DNA from: Gammaproteobacteria bacterium
GTDB taxonomy: Bacteria > Pseudomonadota > Gammaproteobacteria > Enterobacterales > Alteromonadaceae
Reading direction: 5' to 3'
Assembly (NCBI GenBank): GCA_018222985.1
Contig: JAAEZG010000006.1
Location: forward strand, 1-64,000
Length of the DNA stretch: 64,000 bases
In this document: positions 48,857 through 61,871 of the stretch, in pieces
How the letters are laid out: every line of letters begins with the position of its first letter
Numbering within the stretch: position 1 is the stretch's first letter
Position numbers and translations under genes: made by a program
Notes under the pieces: model-generated
The model's database searches: none
What the model was told of the DNA's origin: nothing
Seen by the model: only the letters and a program-made list of their open reading frames with translations

Positions 48857-49999
48857 ATGAGCCTGGGTGTTAAGAAAGTCATTCACCAAATACAGTTAGT
48901 TAACGCCGAACGTGCCGATTTAGATGCATTAGAGGCCATTGAAACCTTAAGTTTCGTAACCGACCGCATTAGCCGCCGTAGCTTTAAACGCTTTATTGAT
49001 CACCACATTGGCGACTTCAAAGTGGCCCGTTATAACGGCCAACCCATTGGCTACTATATTGTTTTGTATCGCCAAGCGACCGAGCTTGCGCGGCTTTATT
49101 CGCTGGCCGTGCACCCAGATTTCCGTCGGCGCGGGGTGGGGCGCTTACTGCTAGATGCCGCTGAGCATGATGCCGATGAGCGCTATTGTTTGTTCATGCG
49201 CTTAGAAGTAAAAACCGACAACTTGGCCGCGCTAAAAATGTACCACCATGCCGGTTATTACGACATGGAAATACGGCCTGAATACTACGAAGATGACAGT
49301 GATGCTCTGGTGCTACAGAAGTTACTGCCGCGGTTTGAGAAAAGTGATTTAGATAACGGTAATGCCAATTTGGTGCCATATCGCACCCAAACCACCGAAT
49401 TTACCTGTGGCCCGGCAAGCTTGCTTATGGCGATGGCCTATTTTGATATTCCATGTCGCGACGCGCACCACGAGGAACTTGAAATTTGGCGTGAAGCCAC
49501 CACTATTTTTATGACCTCCGGCCACGGTGGCTGCGGCCCGCATGGGTTAGCCCGCGCCGCTGTCAAACGCGGTTTAAATGTTGAGTTGCACGTTAGTGAG
49601 CCCGGTCCGTTATTGTTAGATTCGGTACGCAGCGCCGACAAAAAGCAAATCATGTCGCGCATTCAAGAGGCCGACATTGCCGCACTAAAACGCGCCAAAG
49701 TACCGATTATTGTGGGTGATTATACGCTAAGCCAGCTGATTCACGATTTAAATCAGGGCAAACTGGTGGTCGCGCTCATTAGTACGTACGTGTTCGACGA
49801 GAGCAAAGCCCCGCACTGGGTGCTCATTTGCGCTGCCGACGAGCACTACGTGTATATAAACGACCCTGACCAAGACACTCTGCCATGGCAATCGCCAGCA
49901 GACCGACAGTATTTGCCAATACCTTTAGCGACATTCAGACGAGCTTTTGGCTTTGGGAAGCGGAAGCAACGCGCGGCTGTGGTGCTTAGCCGCGCGTGA
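48857..49999 (+). CDS. GNAT acetyltransferase fused to a C39-like cysteine peptidase
   Basis: This 380-residue two-domain protein starts with a RimI-like GNAT domain (about 12-155). It has LYSLAVHPDFRRRGVGRLLL with the acetyl-CoA loop RRRGVG and LEVKTDNLAALKMYHHAGY. The C-terminal part (about 172-378) is a C39/papain-like peptidase with an intact triad: C184 in FTCGPASLLMA, H320 in PHWVL and N335-D336 in YINDPD. There is no membrane or ABC segment, so it is not a bacteriocin exporter. In other gammaproteobacteria, fusions of this kind occur near RimK-like ATP-grasp ligases (from memory); one lies 10 kb away here. The substrate peptide is unknown. Confidence 0.9.
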   Translation: MSLGVKKVIHQIQLVNAERADLDALEAIETLSFVTDRISRRSFKRFIDHHIGDFKVARYNGQPIGYYIVLYRQATELARLYSLAVHPDFRRRGVGRLLLDAAEHDADERYCLFMRLEVKTDNLAALKMYHHAGYYDMEIRPEYYEDDSDALVLQKLLPRFEKSDLDNGNANLVPYRTQTTEFTCGPASLLMAMAYFDIPCRDAHHEELEIWREATTIFMTSGHGGCGPHGLARAAVKRGLNVELHVSEPGPLLLDSVRSADKKQIMSRIQEADIAALKRAKVPIIVGDYTLSQLIHDLNQGKLVVALISTYVFDESKAPHWVLICAADEHYVYINDPDQDTLPWQSPADRQYLPIPLATFRRAFGFGKRKQRAAVVLSRA

Positions 50000-50002
50000 T
50001 AT

Positions 50003-50018
50003 CACCTCGGGTGAGGTG
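50003..50018. terminator. small hairpin between convergent genes
   Basis: The arms CACCTC and GAGGTG close a GGGT loop directly after the GNAT-C39 stop and before the convergent lipoprotein stop. The stem is only six pairs and no T tract follows, so termination is uncertain. Confidence 0.4.
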
Positions 50019-50029
50019 TTGAATAAAAC

Positions 50030-50878
50030 TTATGATTTGGCTTTTTTCTTGCGCTTGTTAGCAGTTGCGCTTTTTAATTCTAAGCTGCCATCAAGTGGCA
50101 AAGAAATTAAGCCAGCACCAGATCGTAAGGTCACACGATCGTCACTGCGCTCTAACACCTTGGCGTTAATTTCAAACACAATGCGCGGTGACAAAAAGGT
50201 AGACTCAATAAGCACATGCTCAAGTTCAGTATATTTACCTGTGCGGTCATTCACGTAAAGCGCGACGATATCGTCAAAGCTCTGCTCAATAGCCGCATGA
50301 ATTTGTGTGTGCTCCGCATCGCTTAGGCCGTCAGCAATATCGTCAATGGGTAAATGCAAAGAGGTTTGGTGCGTATAACGACCATTCCAAACCGTGCCAT
50401 CTGGCTGCGGTACCTCCACAATGAGCGCGGTGCCCATTCGCAACATTTCGTCTTCGTCACGCACGACCATCACAAACGGGTGAAAACGTACGTCGGCAGT
50501 CTCATCGTAGCTCACCGCTTGATTGATCGCTGCCTGACCGAACATATCCGCCACCGGCAATGGTAACTTGCCGTATAGCCTCTCAACGTCAGCGTCGGTT
50601 TCAGCTTGAATCATACCCACGTTGGCTAACACGCCTATTGGCCCCAAAGCCACACCTAAAGCCACACCACCACCGCCAAAATTCTGCACGTAGGTAATGT
50701 CTTTGGCTTCGTCTAAGTGCACTTGTATGTGGCTTTCGGTTTTGATGTGTGGGTTTTCAAATAGCTTGTAGTTCAGTGCTTGTTCTGCGTTGAGGGTTGG
50801 AGCTGGTGTTTGAAAGTATGGAGCAGCACTGCAGCCCGTTAACAATAACACGCAGCTAATGAATAGAAGTTTGCGCAC
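50030..50878 (-). CDS. lipoprotein of unknown function
   Basis: This 282-residue protein begins RKLLFISCVLLLTGCSAAP, a clear lipoprotein signal with lipobox LTGC. The mature part has a Gly-rich hydrophobic stretch (NFGGGGVALGVALGPIGVLANVG, about 88-110) that could insert in or lie on a membrane. Predicted soluble regions follow, and the Lys-rich tail NKRKKKAKS ends the protein. I do not recognise a family. The GTG start at 50878 has AGGA seven bases upstream; an upstream ATG at 50974 would bury the lipobox and is less likely. It is convergent with the GNAT-C39 gene. Confidence 0.8.
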   Translation of the reverse strand: MRKLLFISCVLLLTGCSAAPYFQTPAPTLNAEQALNYKLFENPHIKTESHIQVHLDEAKDITYVQNFGGGGVALGVALGPIGVLANVGMIQAETDADVERLYGKLPLPVADMFGQAAINQAVSYDETADVRFHPFVMVVRDEDEMLRMGTALIVEVPQPDGTVWNGRYTHQTSLHLPIDDIADGLSDAEHTQIHAAIEQSFDDIVALYVNDRTGKYTELEHVLIESTFLSPRIVFEINAKVLERSDDRVTLRSGAGLISLPLDGSLELKSATANKRKKKAKS

Positions 50879-51031
50879 ACGATTGTCCTGTATTTTTGTT
50901 GTTATAAAGGGGCGATAGAATACGAGAAGTGACAGATGCGACGCAAGATGACGCAATAAAAAACTTAACATCATTTACTTTTGCTTTACTTATTAGGTAT
51001 TTACATAGCATGCGCGAGCTGATAGCTTAAA

Positions 51032-51061
51032 GGTGTTGCTGAAAATCTGTACAGCAACACC
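51032..51061. promoter_or_regulatory. 10-bp stem-loop in the leader of the subtilisin gene
   Basis: The perfect arms GGTGTTGCTG (51032-51041) and CAGCAACACC (51052-51061) enclose a 10-nt loop, about 82 nt before the protease start. No T tract follows. It could be an operator or an mRNA leader structure. Confidence 0.45.
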
Positions 51062-51143
51062 AACACGCAGCCGAACGTTGTATCCCGCCGCTGTTAAGCA
51101 CTGGCTATAAACGCCACATACATAATAAAAAGAGAAGAAATTC

Positions 51144-53075
51144 ATGAAAAAATTGTCATTTCTAACGCTGTCGGCGCTAGCCGTTTCAGTGTCAGCCGCT
51201 GTCGCTCAGCCTCCAGAACACAGCAACGCCAAACCGTTGCAAACGGCCCAAGCCGAAGCAACCGGTCCACAACGCTACATCATTAAATTTAAAGAAAACA
51301 GCAAAGCAGTACAAAAGGCTGGAGAGCGCGGCCGCTCAGAGTTAGCACTAGCGCATGCGCAGTCAATGATTGAAAAAAACGGTGGTAAAGTAAAACTCAG
51401 CATGCGTCACAATTTGGCGGTGGCCGCAGAGTTAACGCCACAGCAGAAAAAGCGTTTAGAAAACAACCCAAACATTGAATATGTCGAAGTGGATCAGCCA
51501 CGTCGACTGATGGCCCAAACCGTGCCTTACGGCATTAATATGGTACAAGCGAACCAAGTAGATGACAGCGTGGCGTCAGCCGCCGCCGGTGGTAAAAAAA
51601 TCTGTGTGATTGACTCGGGTTTAGACCTGCCGCACGAAGATATGGGCACCCGTTTTGGCACCATTAACGGCACCAATGATAGTGGAACTGGCAATTGGTA
51701 CGACGAAGGTGGCCCGCACGGCACCCACGTAGCCGGTACCATAGCTGCACTTAACAACGGTTTAGGTGTGCGCGGTGTGATTGGTAGCGACCCAAGCATG
51801 CACATTGTGAAAGTATTTAATTCAAGTGGTTGGGGCTATTCTTCGTCATTGGTAGCGGCCATTGAAACTTGTGCCGACAACGGTGCAGACGTGGTGAATA
51901 TGAGCTTAGGCGGCGGTGGTTCAAGCCAAACCGAAGCCAATGCCATGCAGAATTTATACAACCAAGGTGTGTTATTGATTGCCGCAGCAGGTAACGATGG
52001 CTCAGCCTACAGCTCGACTGACGCATTGTCCTACCCAGCATCTTACAATGCGGTGGTGTCGGTTGCTGCGGTAGATAGCAACAAAGGCTTGGCGTCGTTT
52101 TCACAGAAAAATAGCCAAGTAGAAATTGCCGCCCCTGGTGTGAACGTATTGTCTACTTACCCAGAGGGCACCGGTAGCCAGGGCAACTATGGCAACATGA
52201 GCGGTACCTCAATGGCATCGCCACACGTGGCCGGTGTAGCTGCCTTGGTTTGGTCACATTACCCAAGCTGCAGCGCGGCTCAAATTCGTGGTGCGTTGAA
52301 TGCTTCTGCTGAAGACTTAGGCTCTGCTGGCCGCGACGTACGCTTTGGTTACGGCTTAGTGCAAACCAAAGACGCCATTGATTACCTTGCTGCCAACGGC
52401 TGTGACGGCTCGGGTGGCGGTGGTACTGAGCCTCCAGCGAACAACGAATTGACCAACGGCCAAACCGTATCTGGCCTTGCAGCAACCACCGGTGATGCAC
52501 TGTATTACACTTTAGAAGTGCCTGCAGGCGCAACAGACCTGAGCTTTAGCATGAACGGCGGTTCGGGTGATGCGGACTTGTATGTGCGCTTTGGCTCACA
52601 ACCAACCACCTCAACCTATGACTGCCGCCCATACCGTACGGGTAACACCGAAACCTGCACCATTTCGAACGTGCAAGCAGGTACTTACCACGTGATGGTT
52701 CGGGCTTACTCAAGCTTCTCAAACGTGAACTTGACCGGTGCATTTACCGCGCCTAGTTCTGGCGGTGGCGGTGAGGGCGGTTCAGCTTCTGCAACTGACC
52801 TTTCGGGCGCAACCGGCTCATGGACTCATTACTATGTTGACCTACCTGCGGGTATGACTGCATTGAACGTGACTATGTCTGGCGGCAGCGGCGATGCCGA
52901 CTTATACGTACGCCAAGGCTCACAGCCAACCGAGTCAAGCTACAACTGCCGTCCTTACCGCTCTGGTAACAACGAAAGCTGCAGCATTGATAACCCAGGT
53001 AGCGGCCGCTGGTACATCAGCCTGCAAGGTTACCAAGCCTATTCAGGCGTTGATTTGCTGGTGGAGTGGCAGTAA
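51144..53075 (+). CDS. secreted subtilisin-like serine protease with two PPC domains
   Basis: This 643-residue preproprotein has a signal peptide (about 1-21), an I9 inhibitor propeptide (about 44-120, YIIKFKENSK ... NIEYVEVDQ) and an S8 catalytic domain. The triad is D157 (CVIDSGLD), H192 (HGTHVAGT) and S356 (GTSMASPHVAG). Two pre-peptidase C-terminal domains follow (about 433-531 and 549-643), each with a GGSGDADLYVR core, separated by a Gly/Ser linker. PPC domains are usually cleaved off during maturation. The enzyme is an extracellular protease for feeding on protein. An AAGAGAAG ribosome site precedes the ATG. Confidence 0.95.
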   Translation: MKKLSFLTLSALAVSVSAAVAQPPEHSNAKPLQTAQAEATGPQRYIIKFKENSKAVQKAGERGRSELALAHAQSMIEKNGGKVKLSMRHNLAVAAELTPQQKKRLENNPNIEYVEVDQPRRLMAQTVPYGINMVQANQVDDSVASAAAGGKKICVIDSGLDLPHEDMGTRFGTINGTNDSGTGNWYDEGGPHGTHVAGTIAALNNGLGVRGVIGSDPSMHIVKVFNSSGWGYSSSLVAAIETCADNGADVVNMSLGGGGSSQTEANAMQNLYNQGVLLIAAAGNDGSAYSSTDALSYPASYNAVVSVAAVDSNKGLASFSQKNSQVEIAAPGVNVLSTYPEGTGSQGNYGNMSGTSMASPHVAGVAALVWSHYPSCSAAQIRGALNASAEDLGSAGRDVRFGYGLVQTKDAIDYLAANGCDGSGGGGTEPPANNELTNGQTVSGLAATTGDALYYTLEVPAGATDLSFSMNGGSGDADLYVRFGSQPTTSTYDCRPYRTGNTETCTISNVQAGTYHVMVRAYSSFSNVNLTGAFTAPSSGGGGEGGSASATDLSGATGSWTHYYVDLPAGMTALNVTMSGGSGDADLYVRQGSQPTESSYNCRPYRSGNNESCSIDNPGSGRWYISLQGYQAYSGVDLLVEWQ

Positions 53076-53088
53076 AGGGGTTTTAATT

Positions 53089-53120
53089 GCGCTGTCAGCA
53101 CTTGAAATGGCTGACAGCGC
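53089..53120. promoter_or_regulatory. perfect 11-bp inverted repeat overlapping the ssrA -35 element
   Basis: The arms GCGCTGTCAGC (53089-53099) and GCTGACAGCGC (53110-53120) have a 10-nt loop. The structure lies 13 nt after the protease stop and could end that transcript, but no T tract follows. Its right arm contains CTGACA, the ssrA -35. Confidence 0.65.
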
Positions 53121-53139
53121 CACCATATAGGTGTAGAAT
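53111..53139 (+). promoter_or_regulatory. sigma70 promoter of ssrA
   Basis: CTGACA (53111-53116) and TAGAAT (53134-53139) are each one mismatch from consensus, with an ideal 17-bp spacer. Transcription would begin near 53146, some 11 nt before the mature tmRNA 5' end, which RNase P would trim. Confidence 0.75.
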
Positions 53140-53156
53140 TAAAAACGTTAACCTTA

Positions 53157-53516
53157 GGGGCTGATTTGGATTCGACGGAATACACGAAACCCAAGGTGCA
53201 TGCCGAGGTGAGGCTGGCCTCGTAAAAAGCCTCAACTTAATAGTTGCAAACGACGACAACTACGCTTTAGCGGCTTAATAACCCGCTGAGTCCGACCCCT
53301 AGCGCTTTGTCTGTGAGACTAGGATCAGTCGGTTCACCCCAAAGCAGACTCGCGTGGAGGCTTCGCCCGTAGCCAAAGCGTTAAAACCAATCGGGATCGT
53401 CACCTTAAGTAGCCTGTCTGTCGGCGACTTGGTGATTAACTAAAAGACTGACTAAGCATGTAGGACCGAGGATGTAGGTATTACGGACGCGGGTTCAACT
53501 CCCGCCAGCTCCACCA
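53157..53516 (+). ncRNA. ssrA: tmRNA
   Basis: This is a 360-nt one-piece tmRNA. The 5' end GGGGCTGATTTGGATTCGACG and the 3' end, with T-arm GGTTCAACTCCCGCCAGCTCCACCA (split here from 53492), make the tRNA-Ala-like part with an encoded CCA. The tag frame (53246-53278) reads ANDDNYALAA then TAA, the usual proteobacterial degradation tag with D for E at the fourth position. It rescues stalled ribosomes together with SmpB, whose gene is not in the window. Confidence 0.97.
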
Positions 53517-53523
53517 ATACCAG

Positions 53524-53552
53524 AAGGCCGCTTTCATAAGCGGCCTTTTTTT
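53524..53552 (+). terminator. terminator of ssrA
   Basis: The perfect 10-bp arms AAGGCCGCTT and AAGCGGCCTT close a TCAT loop and continue into seven T residues, 7 nt after the tmRNA CCA end. Confidence 0.93.
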
Positions 53553-53635
53553 GCGACGGAAAAAGCGACGCTTGAGCACATTAGCTGCCTGTGTTAGCTT
53601 TATCGGGTTGATTTATCAAACAAAGGTTACTGCGG

Positions 53636-53959
53636 TTGTCTAAGACGGTTTGGTCGCTAATCATTATAATTTTACTGCACAGTTTTTTTACCTGTGCGGT
53701 TGCGGCTGGGCACGTGGAAGATAGTGAACACACATTTGATTATGCACTTCAACAGCATGTGTACAATGATCATCAACCCAGTTCTTCAGACACAATTGAC
53801 CCTAATCATGAGCATCAATTTCATGCGCATGTGAGTTGCCTAACGGGTTATTCAATTGTTTCTAAAGCAATACCATATCAAAGCATTGCCATTGAGCATA
53901 TCTCACCTTTTTTTGACAGCAACGATAAGCAACCTCCAACACCCCCGCCAAACGCTTAA
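53636..53959 (+). CDS. small secreted histidine-rich protein, leader gene of the metal efflux operon
   Basis: This 107-residue protein has a strong signal peptide (SLIIIILLHSFFTCAVAAG, cut near residue 24). The mature part is rich in His, with clusters at QQHVYNDHQ and NHEHQFHAH, has one Cys and ends in a Pro tail. It probably binds metal in the periplasm. I do not recognise a family; similar small His-rich proteins head heavy-metal RND operons elsewhere (from memory). The start codon is a TTG at 53636 with AAGG about ten bases upstream, which is unusual, and no ATG is available. The CzcC-like gene follows after 52 nt. Confidence 0.7.
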   Translation: MSKTVWSLIIIILLHSFFTCAVAAGHVEDSEHTFDYALQQHVYNDHQPSSSDTIDPNHEHQFHAHVSCLTGYSIVSKAIPYQSIAIEHISPFFDSNDKQPPTPPPNA

Positions 53960-54011
53960 TCTTCACGTTAAAAATCGTGCGTAAGCACATTATTCTACGA
54001 TGGAGATGATC

Positions 54012-55255
54012 ATGAAGTTAATTTATTTTGTGATTGCTGGTCTTGTGGGTGGCATTTGTTTCCCATGTTCAGCAATTGCCAATGAGTTGACCCTGCGCGA
54101 AGCGTTTGAAAAAACTTTGCGGGGCAACCCGACTTTACAAAAGTACCCGTATCAGCAACGCATGGTAGAGGCAGATAAACTGCAAGCGGCGCTGCGGCCG
54201 AACCCAACAATTGGACTTGAGCTGGAGAACGTTGCCGGTAGCGGTAATAGCCAAGGTTTGGAGCATGCGGAAGCGACTTTATCGTTTAGCCAGCTGATTG
54301 AGCTCGGTGGCAAACAAGAGCAGCGAATTGAGTTAGTGTCAGCACACGCAAGCCAATTAGAAGCCGAGTTCGGTTATGCCAAAATTGAAATGTTGGCCGA
54401 AACTGCGCGCCGCTTTTATGACGTTGTGCGATTGCAAAACTTGGCAAAATGGAATTTTCAGCAGCGTGAGCGGCTTGAAAAAGCGCAGAAAACGGCACAA
54501 CAACGCGTTGATTCGGGAGCGGTTCCACCATCTGAAGTAACGCGAGTTTTGTTGCAACAGCGCCAGGTTGTCGCTCGTTCACAAGAGCTGGCAGGCCAAC
54601 TTAAAGAAGCAAACGCTCATTTGAGTGCAATGTGGGCGGGTGAGCCTAAATTCACTGGCGTAATCGGTGAGTTTCAATCCGCTATTGAGATACCTTCTCA
54701 AGCTGAAGTTGAACGAGCCGTAAACCAAGCACCTGAATTACTCCGGCTGCTAGACTCAGAGCGTTTGCTTAGCGCGAAAGCCGAATCGATAAAGGCGAGT
54801 GCGTCGGCCGATCTCAGCTTAGGTTTAGGTGTTCGTTTTAACAATCAATCAAATGATACGAGCTTAGTGTTCCAAGCGTCGATGCCACTGCAGCTATCGA
54901 ATCCAAGTGAGGGAAGTATTCAAGCAAATAGGACTGAACGGGAATTAAATCTCGATCAACAGCGATTGGTTCGCCAGCAATTGAATGTATATGCGAGCGC
55001 TTTGTTAGCTCGTATACAAACAAATTTTCGCTACTTAAAAACCATTCAATCCGACCTATTGCCTCTTGCTGAGCAATTAGAACAAGAGACGAAAGAGGGG
55101 TATGCGAAAGGAATTAATAGCCTATTGGTGATACTCGATGCTCAGCACGAACTTGCGCAACTGGAGTATCAGTTAATTGAACGCCGCAGCGCTATTTACC
55201 ACGATATTCTCGAACTCGAACGAATGACGGGTCAATCATTTTTGGAATCTAAATT

Positions 55256-55259
<4 letters not shown>
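54012..55259 (+). CDS. czcC: TolC-family outer-membrane channel (CzcC-like)
   Basis: This 415-residue protein has a signal peptide (about 1-23) and two outer-membrane-efflux-protein repeats of long helices (about 25-215 and 230-410). They are marked by LRPNPTIGLELENVAGSG and by FSQLIELGGKQEQRIEL, the latter typical of CzcC/CusC-type channels. It forms the outer-membrane exit of the efflux system. The ATG at 54012 stands six bases after GGAG; an ATG four codons earlier lacks a ribosome site. The stop overlaps the next start (ATGA). Confidence 0.9.
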
Positions 55260-59631
<4,372 letters not shown>

Positions 59632-59645
59632 GCTAGTAACGTATT

Positions 59646-59669
59646 AAGTTGGGCTTAATCGCCCAACTT
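59646..59669. terminator. hairpin between convergent czcA and the ATP-grasp gene
   Basis: The perfect 9-bp arms AAGTTGGGC (59646-59654) and GCCCAACTT (59661-59669) have a 6-nt loop and sit 14 nt after the czcA stop and 13 nt before the convergent stop. The T tract is weak on both sides. It may serve both genes. Confidence 0.6.
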
Positions 59670-59682
59670 TCAATGGTGGAAT

Positions 59683-60615
59683 TCAAGCGCGAGCTAGGCT
59701 AATCAGGTGGTCGGCTAGGGCGCCCATGCCTGTTGCGGCAACCCCAGCGCGTTGCTCAGCTGCTTGGTTGTAATTCGTGTTGGTATTCACGTCGTACACA
59801 AACAGTTCGCCCGCGGCATCTTCCATAAACTCAATACCGGCTACGTCTATTTGGTTAGCTTCTAAAAAGTCTTCAAGCTTGCCAATTATGTCGTGGTCAT
59901 TAAAGCGCTCAGTAATCGAAAATTTATGTGCTTGTTCGCCAGTTGGGCAGAATTGATCTTCTATGGAGCAGTTGTCCGCAGGGCATAGTTCAAAGCCGTC
60001 TTCGGTGTTCACTTGTACGGTGTACAAAAATTTGCGGCCAATAAATTCGGCGCGCGTAATAAACGGTTGTTGTGGCTGAATGTATTCTTGTAACAGCCAA
60101 ATACCGTCAAGGGGTTCGTCAATATCGGTGCGTGCAAGGTACTTTTGCAGAGGTTCAATCGACTCAAAGCGCTGAACGCCCAATCCTTTGCCGCCACGGT
60201 TCGGTTTTAATATAAGCGGCCATTGGTTGAATGTTTGTGCTGCTTCAAGAATATGCTGTTTGCCAACCACGGCGTGTGTGCGCGGCACTTTAAGCCCGGC
60301 GCGTTGCAAGGCTGCATACTGCGATAATTTGCACACCTCGAAGGCAAGTACTTTGGTGTTATTCACAACGGTGCGGTCAAAGCTTTCCAGCCGTGTCAGC
60401 ACAGCGCGCGTTAACTCAGGGGCAAAGCGATGGCCGCGGGTATGTGACGATGCGCTCATGCGGTTGTAATAAACGGCGTCTGCTGGGGCTTCATCAAAAG
60501 CAACAGTGCCGGTATCTAAAAACCATTCAATGGCGGTAACGCCGCGCTTGGCAAATTCAGCTCGCAGCGGCACTAACCACTCGTCGTTTTCGTGCAGTAC
60601 AACTATGTCGCGCAT
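59683..60615 (-). CDS. RimK-like ATP-grasp ligase
   Basis: This 310-residue protein has the ATP-grasp layout. A preATP-grasp domain (about 1-100) is followed by the Lys-containing LILKPNRGGKGLGVQRF (about 155-170), LLQEYIQPQ for adenine contact, and the magnesium residues E and N in GIEFMEDAAGELFVYDVNTNTNYN. Such enzymes join a carboxyl group to an amine with ATP, as RimK, GshB and peptide ligases do. The substrate is not known. The stop is convergent with czcA. Upstream lies a GNAT gene on the same strand after 117 nt. Confidence 0.88.
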   Translation of the reverse strand: MRDIVVLHENDEWLVPLRAEFAKRGVTAIEWFLDTGTVAFDEAPADAVYYNRMSASSHTRGHRFAPELTRAVLTRLESFDRTVVNNTKVLAFEVCKLSQYAALQRAGLKVPRTHAVVGKQHILEAAQTFNQWPLILKPNRGGKGLGVQRFESIEPLQKYLARTDIDEPLDGIWLLQEYIQPQQPFITRAEFIGRKFLYTVQVNTEDGFELCPADNCSIEDQFCPTGEQAHKFSITERFNDHDIIGKLEDFLEANQIDVAGIEFMEDAAGELFVYDVNTNTNYNQAAEQRAGVAATGMGALADHLISLARA

Positions 60616-60732
60616 TTGGCTCCCGTGAACATTCTTCGATTACATTTTGATGTGTGTATTACAGCCTATACTCGGGAAAACGATCAATTCGAAAAAGCTA
60701 TAAGTCAGACCTGAAGGTTCTAGCTCAGCTAT

Positions 60733-61233
60733 TTACTCAACACGAAAACGCAATACCTGCTCACCATCAACGGTCACGTCTGAATGCAACATACCGCCGC
60801 AGGCCTCGATAAGCGCGCGCGAAGCTGAGTTGTGGGCGTGGCAGTGAATGTGCACGCAGTTATTGCCTAAGCGGCGAGCTTCGGCAATGCTTAACTGCAT
60901 CAGGTGAACGCCCAAGCCTCGGCCACGTGCGCTAGGGCGAATACTAAGGCCGATATGGCCACCGCAATGCTCTATTTGAGCATTTAAGAAGTGCCGTATA
61001 TTGGTGCAGCCAACAATTTCGCGGTCACGAATCAGCCAAAACGTTGAGCTTGGCACATAGCCTTGTGGAATATTCTCACCCAGACGAAATGCTTCAATTC
61101 GCGCCAACATGGCAGAAAAATCACTGTGCTCAAAGTCTAACGGAAAAGGGTAGCGCTCTTCGTCGCCAAGCTCCGTAATATAGCTTAAATAACTGGCCTG
61201 GTAGTCGGCACTCGGCACAACAAGTTGCAGCAT
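60733..61233 (-). CDS. GNAT family acetyltransferase
   Basis: This 166-residue protein has the acetyl-CoA loop RGRGLG after SIRPSA (about 110-116), with a preceding TNIRHFLNAQIEHCGGHIGLS sheet and a following HNSASRALIEACGGML. The type resembles small-molecule or antibiotic acetyltransferases related to RimJ/RimL. The substrate is unknown. The frame extends 15 codons upstream, but the ATG at 61233 overlaps the upstream stop as TAATG, a classic coupling signal, so I use it. Confidence 0.85.
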   Translation of the reverse strand: MLQLVVPSADYQASYLSYITELGDEERYPFPLDFEHSDFSAMLARIEAFRLGENIPQGYVPSSTFWLIRDREIVGCTNIRHFLNAQIEHCGGHIGLSIRPSARGRGLGVHLMQLSIAEARRLGNNCVHIHCHAHNSASRALIEACGGMLHSDVTVDGEQVLRFRVE

Positions 61234-61706
61234 TACTCGGTGACCGCTTTCGTGGCGTTCCAATTCACGGCGCGCCACTGGCCGTTTTGCTTTTGCAGTA
61301 CGCCGGTATTGTAGAACCGCTGCGTTGGTTCTTTGCTATCTACTGGGGTGAGTACCAAGGTAAAATTGACCAAAATCGCGTCGCCAAAGCGCTTAAATTC
61401 AAAGTCTTCACCGGTGTACCAGGCTGTTACTTCGCTTTTTGCTAGCGGCGGTTCGTCGCTGAACCCCTTCGCGAGTTCAGGCCAACCAAAGCGGGTGCCA
61501 CTTGAGCTGGTGTAGGTTAATTGCTCTGACCAAAATGCACGGTGTGCAGCGCTATCATTCACACTGGCGCCATACAAAAAGGTTTCAATGGCTGCTTGCA
61601 CTTCTTGTTGAACTTTTTGTTGCAATTGCTCAGTTACTTTCGCTTGCGCTGCGGGTTGGGCAAACAGGCAGCCAAGCACAAGGTTAATTATTAAGAGTTG
61701 TTTCAT
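61233..61706 (-). CDS. secreted NTF2-like (SnoaL/DUF4440-type) protein
   Basis: This 157-residue protein has a signal peptide (cut near AQA, about residue 22) and an NTF2-like cone fold. It begins with the helix VQAAIETFLYGASVNDSAAHRAFWSEQLTY, continues with FVNFTL-like strands (GDAILVNFTLVLTPVDS) and closes with QKQNGQWRAVNWN. Such domains bind small ligands or act as simple enzymes. Periplasmic NTF2-like lipocalin-sized proteins are common and mostly uncharacterised. It is the first gene of a pair with the GNAT gene, joined by TAATG. Confidence 0.82.
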   Translation of the reverse strand: MKQLLIINLVLGCLFAQPAAQAKVTEQLQQKVQQEVQAAIETFLYGASVNDSAAHRAFWSEQLTYTSSSGTRFGWPELAKGFSDEPPLAKSEVTAWYTGEDFEFKRFGDAILVNFTLVLTPVDSKEPTQRFYNTGVLQKQNGQWRAVNWNATKAVTE

Positions 61707-61871
61707 TTTATTCTTCCAATGTATTTTTCAAAGCATTCGCGTTAACAAGTCAGTGTTTTACTCTAATAGTTTTGTGCTAGTAACACTATCCTTTGATATC
61801 CATTTCTTTTTAGGTACAAGAAGCGCTATGATCAAGCCACTATTATCAGCCCAATTAAAAGAAGTAAAACG

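Noticed and set aside
52500-53075. Repeated DNA in the protease 3' part as a mobile or satellite repeat
   Set aside because: The repeat reflects two PPC protein domains in frame and is explained by domain duplication.
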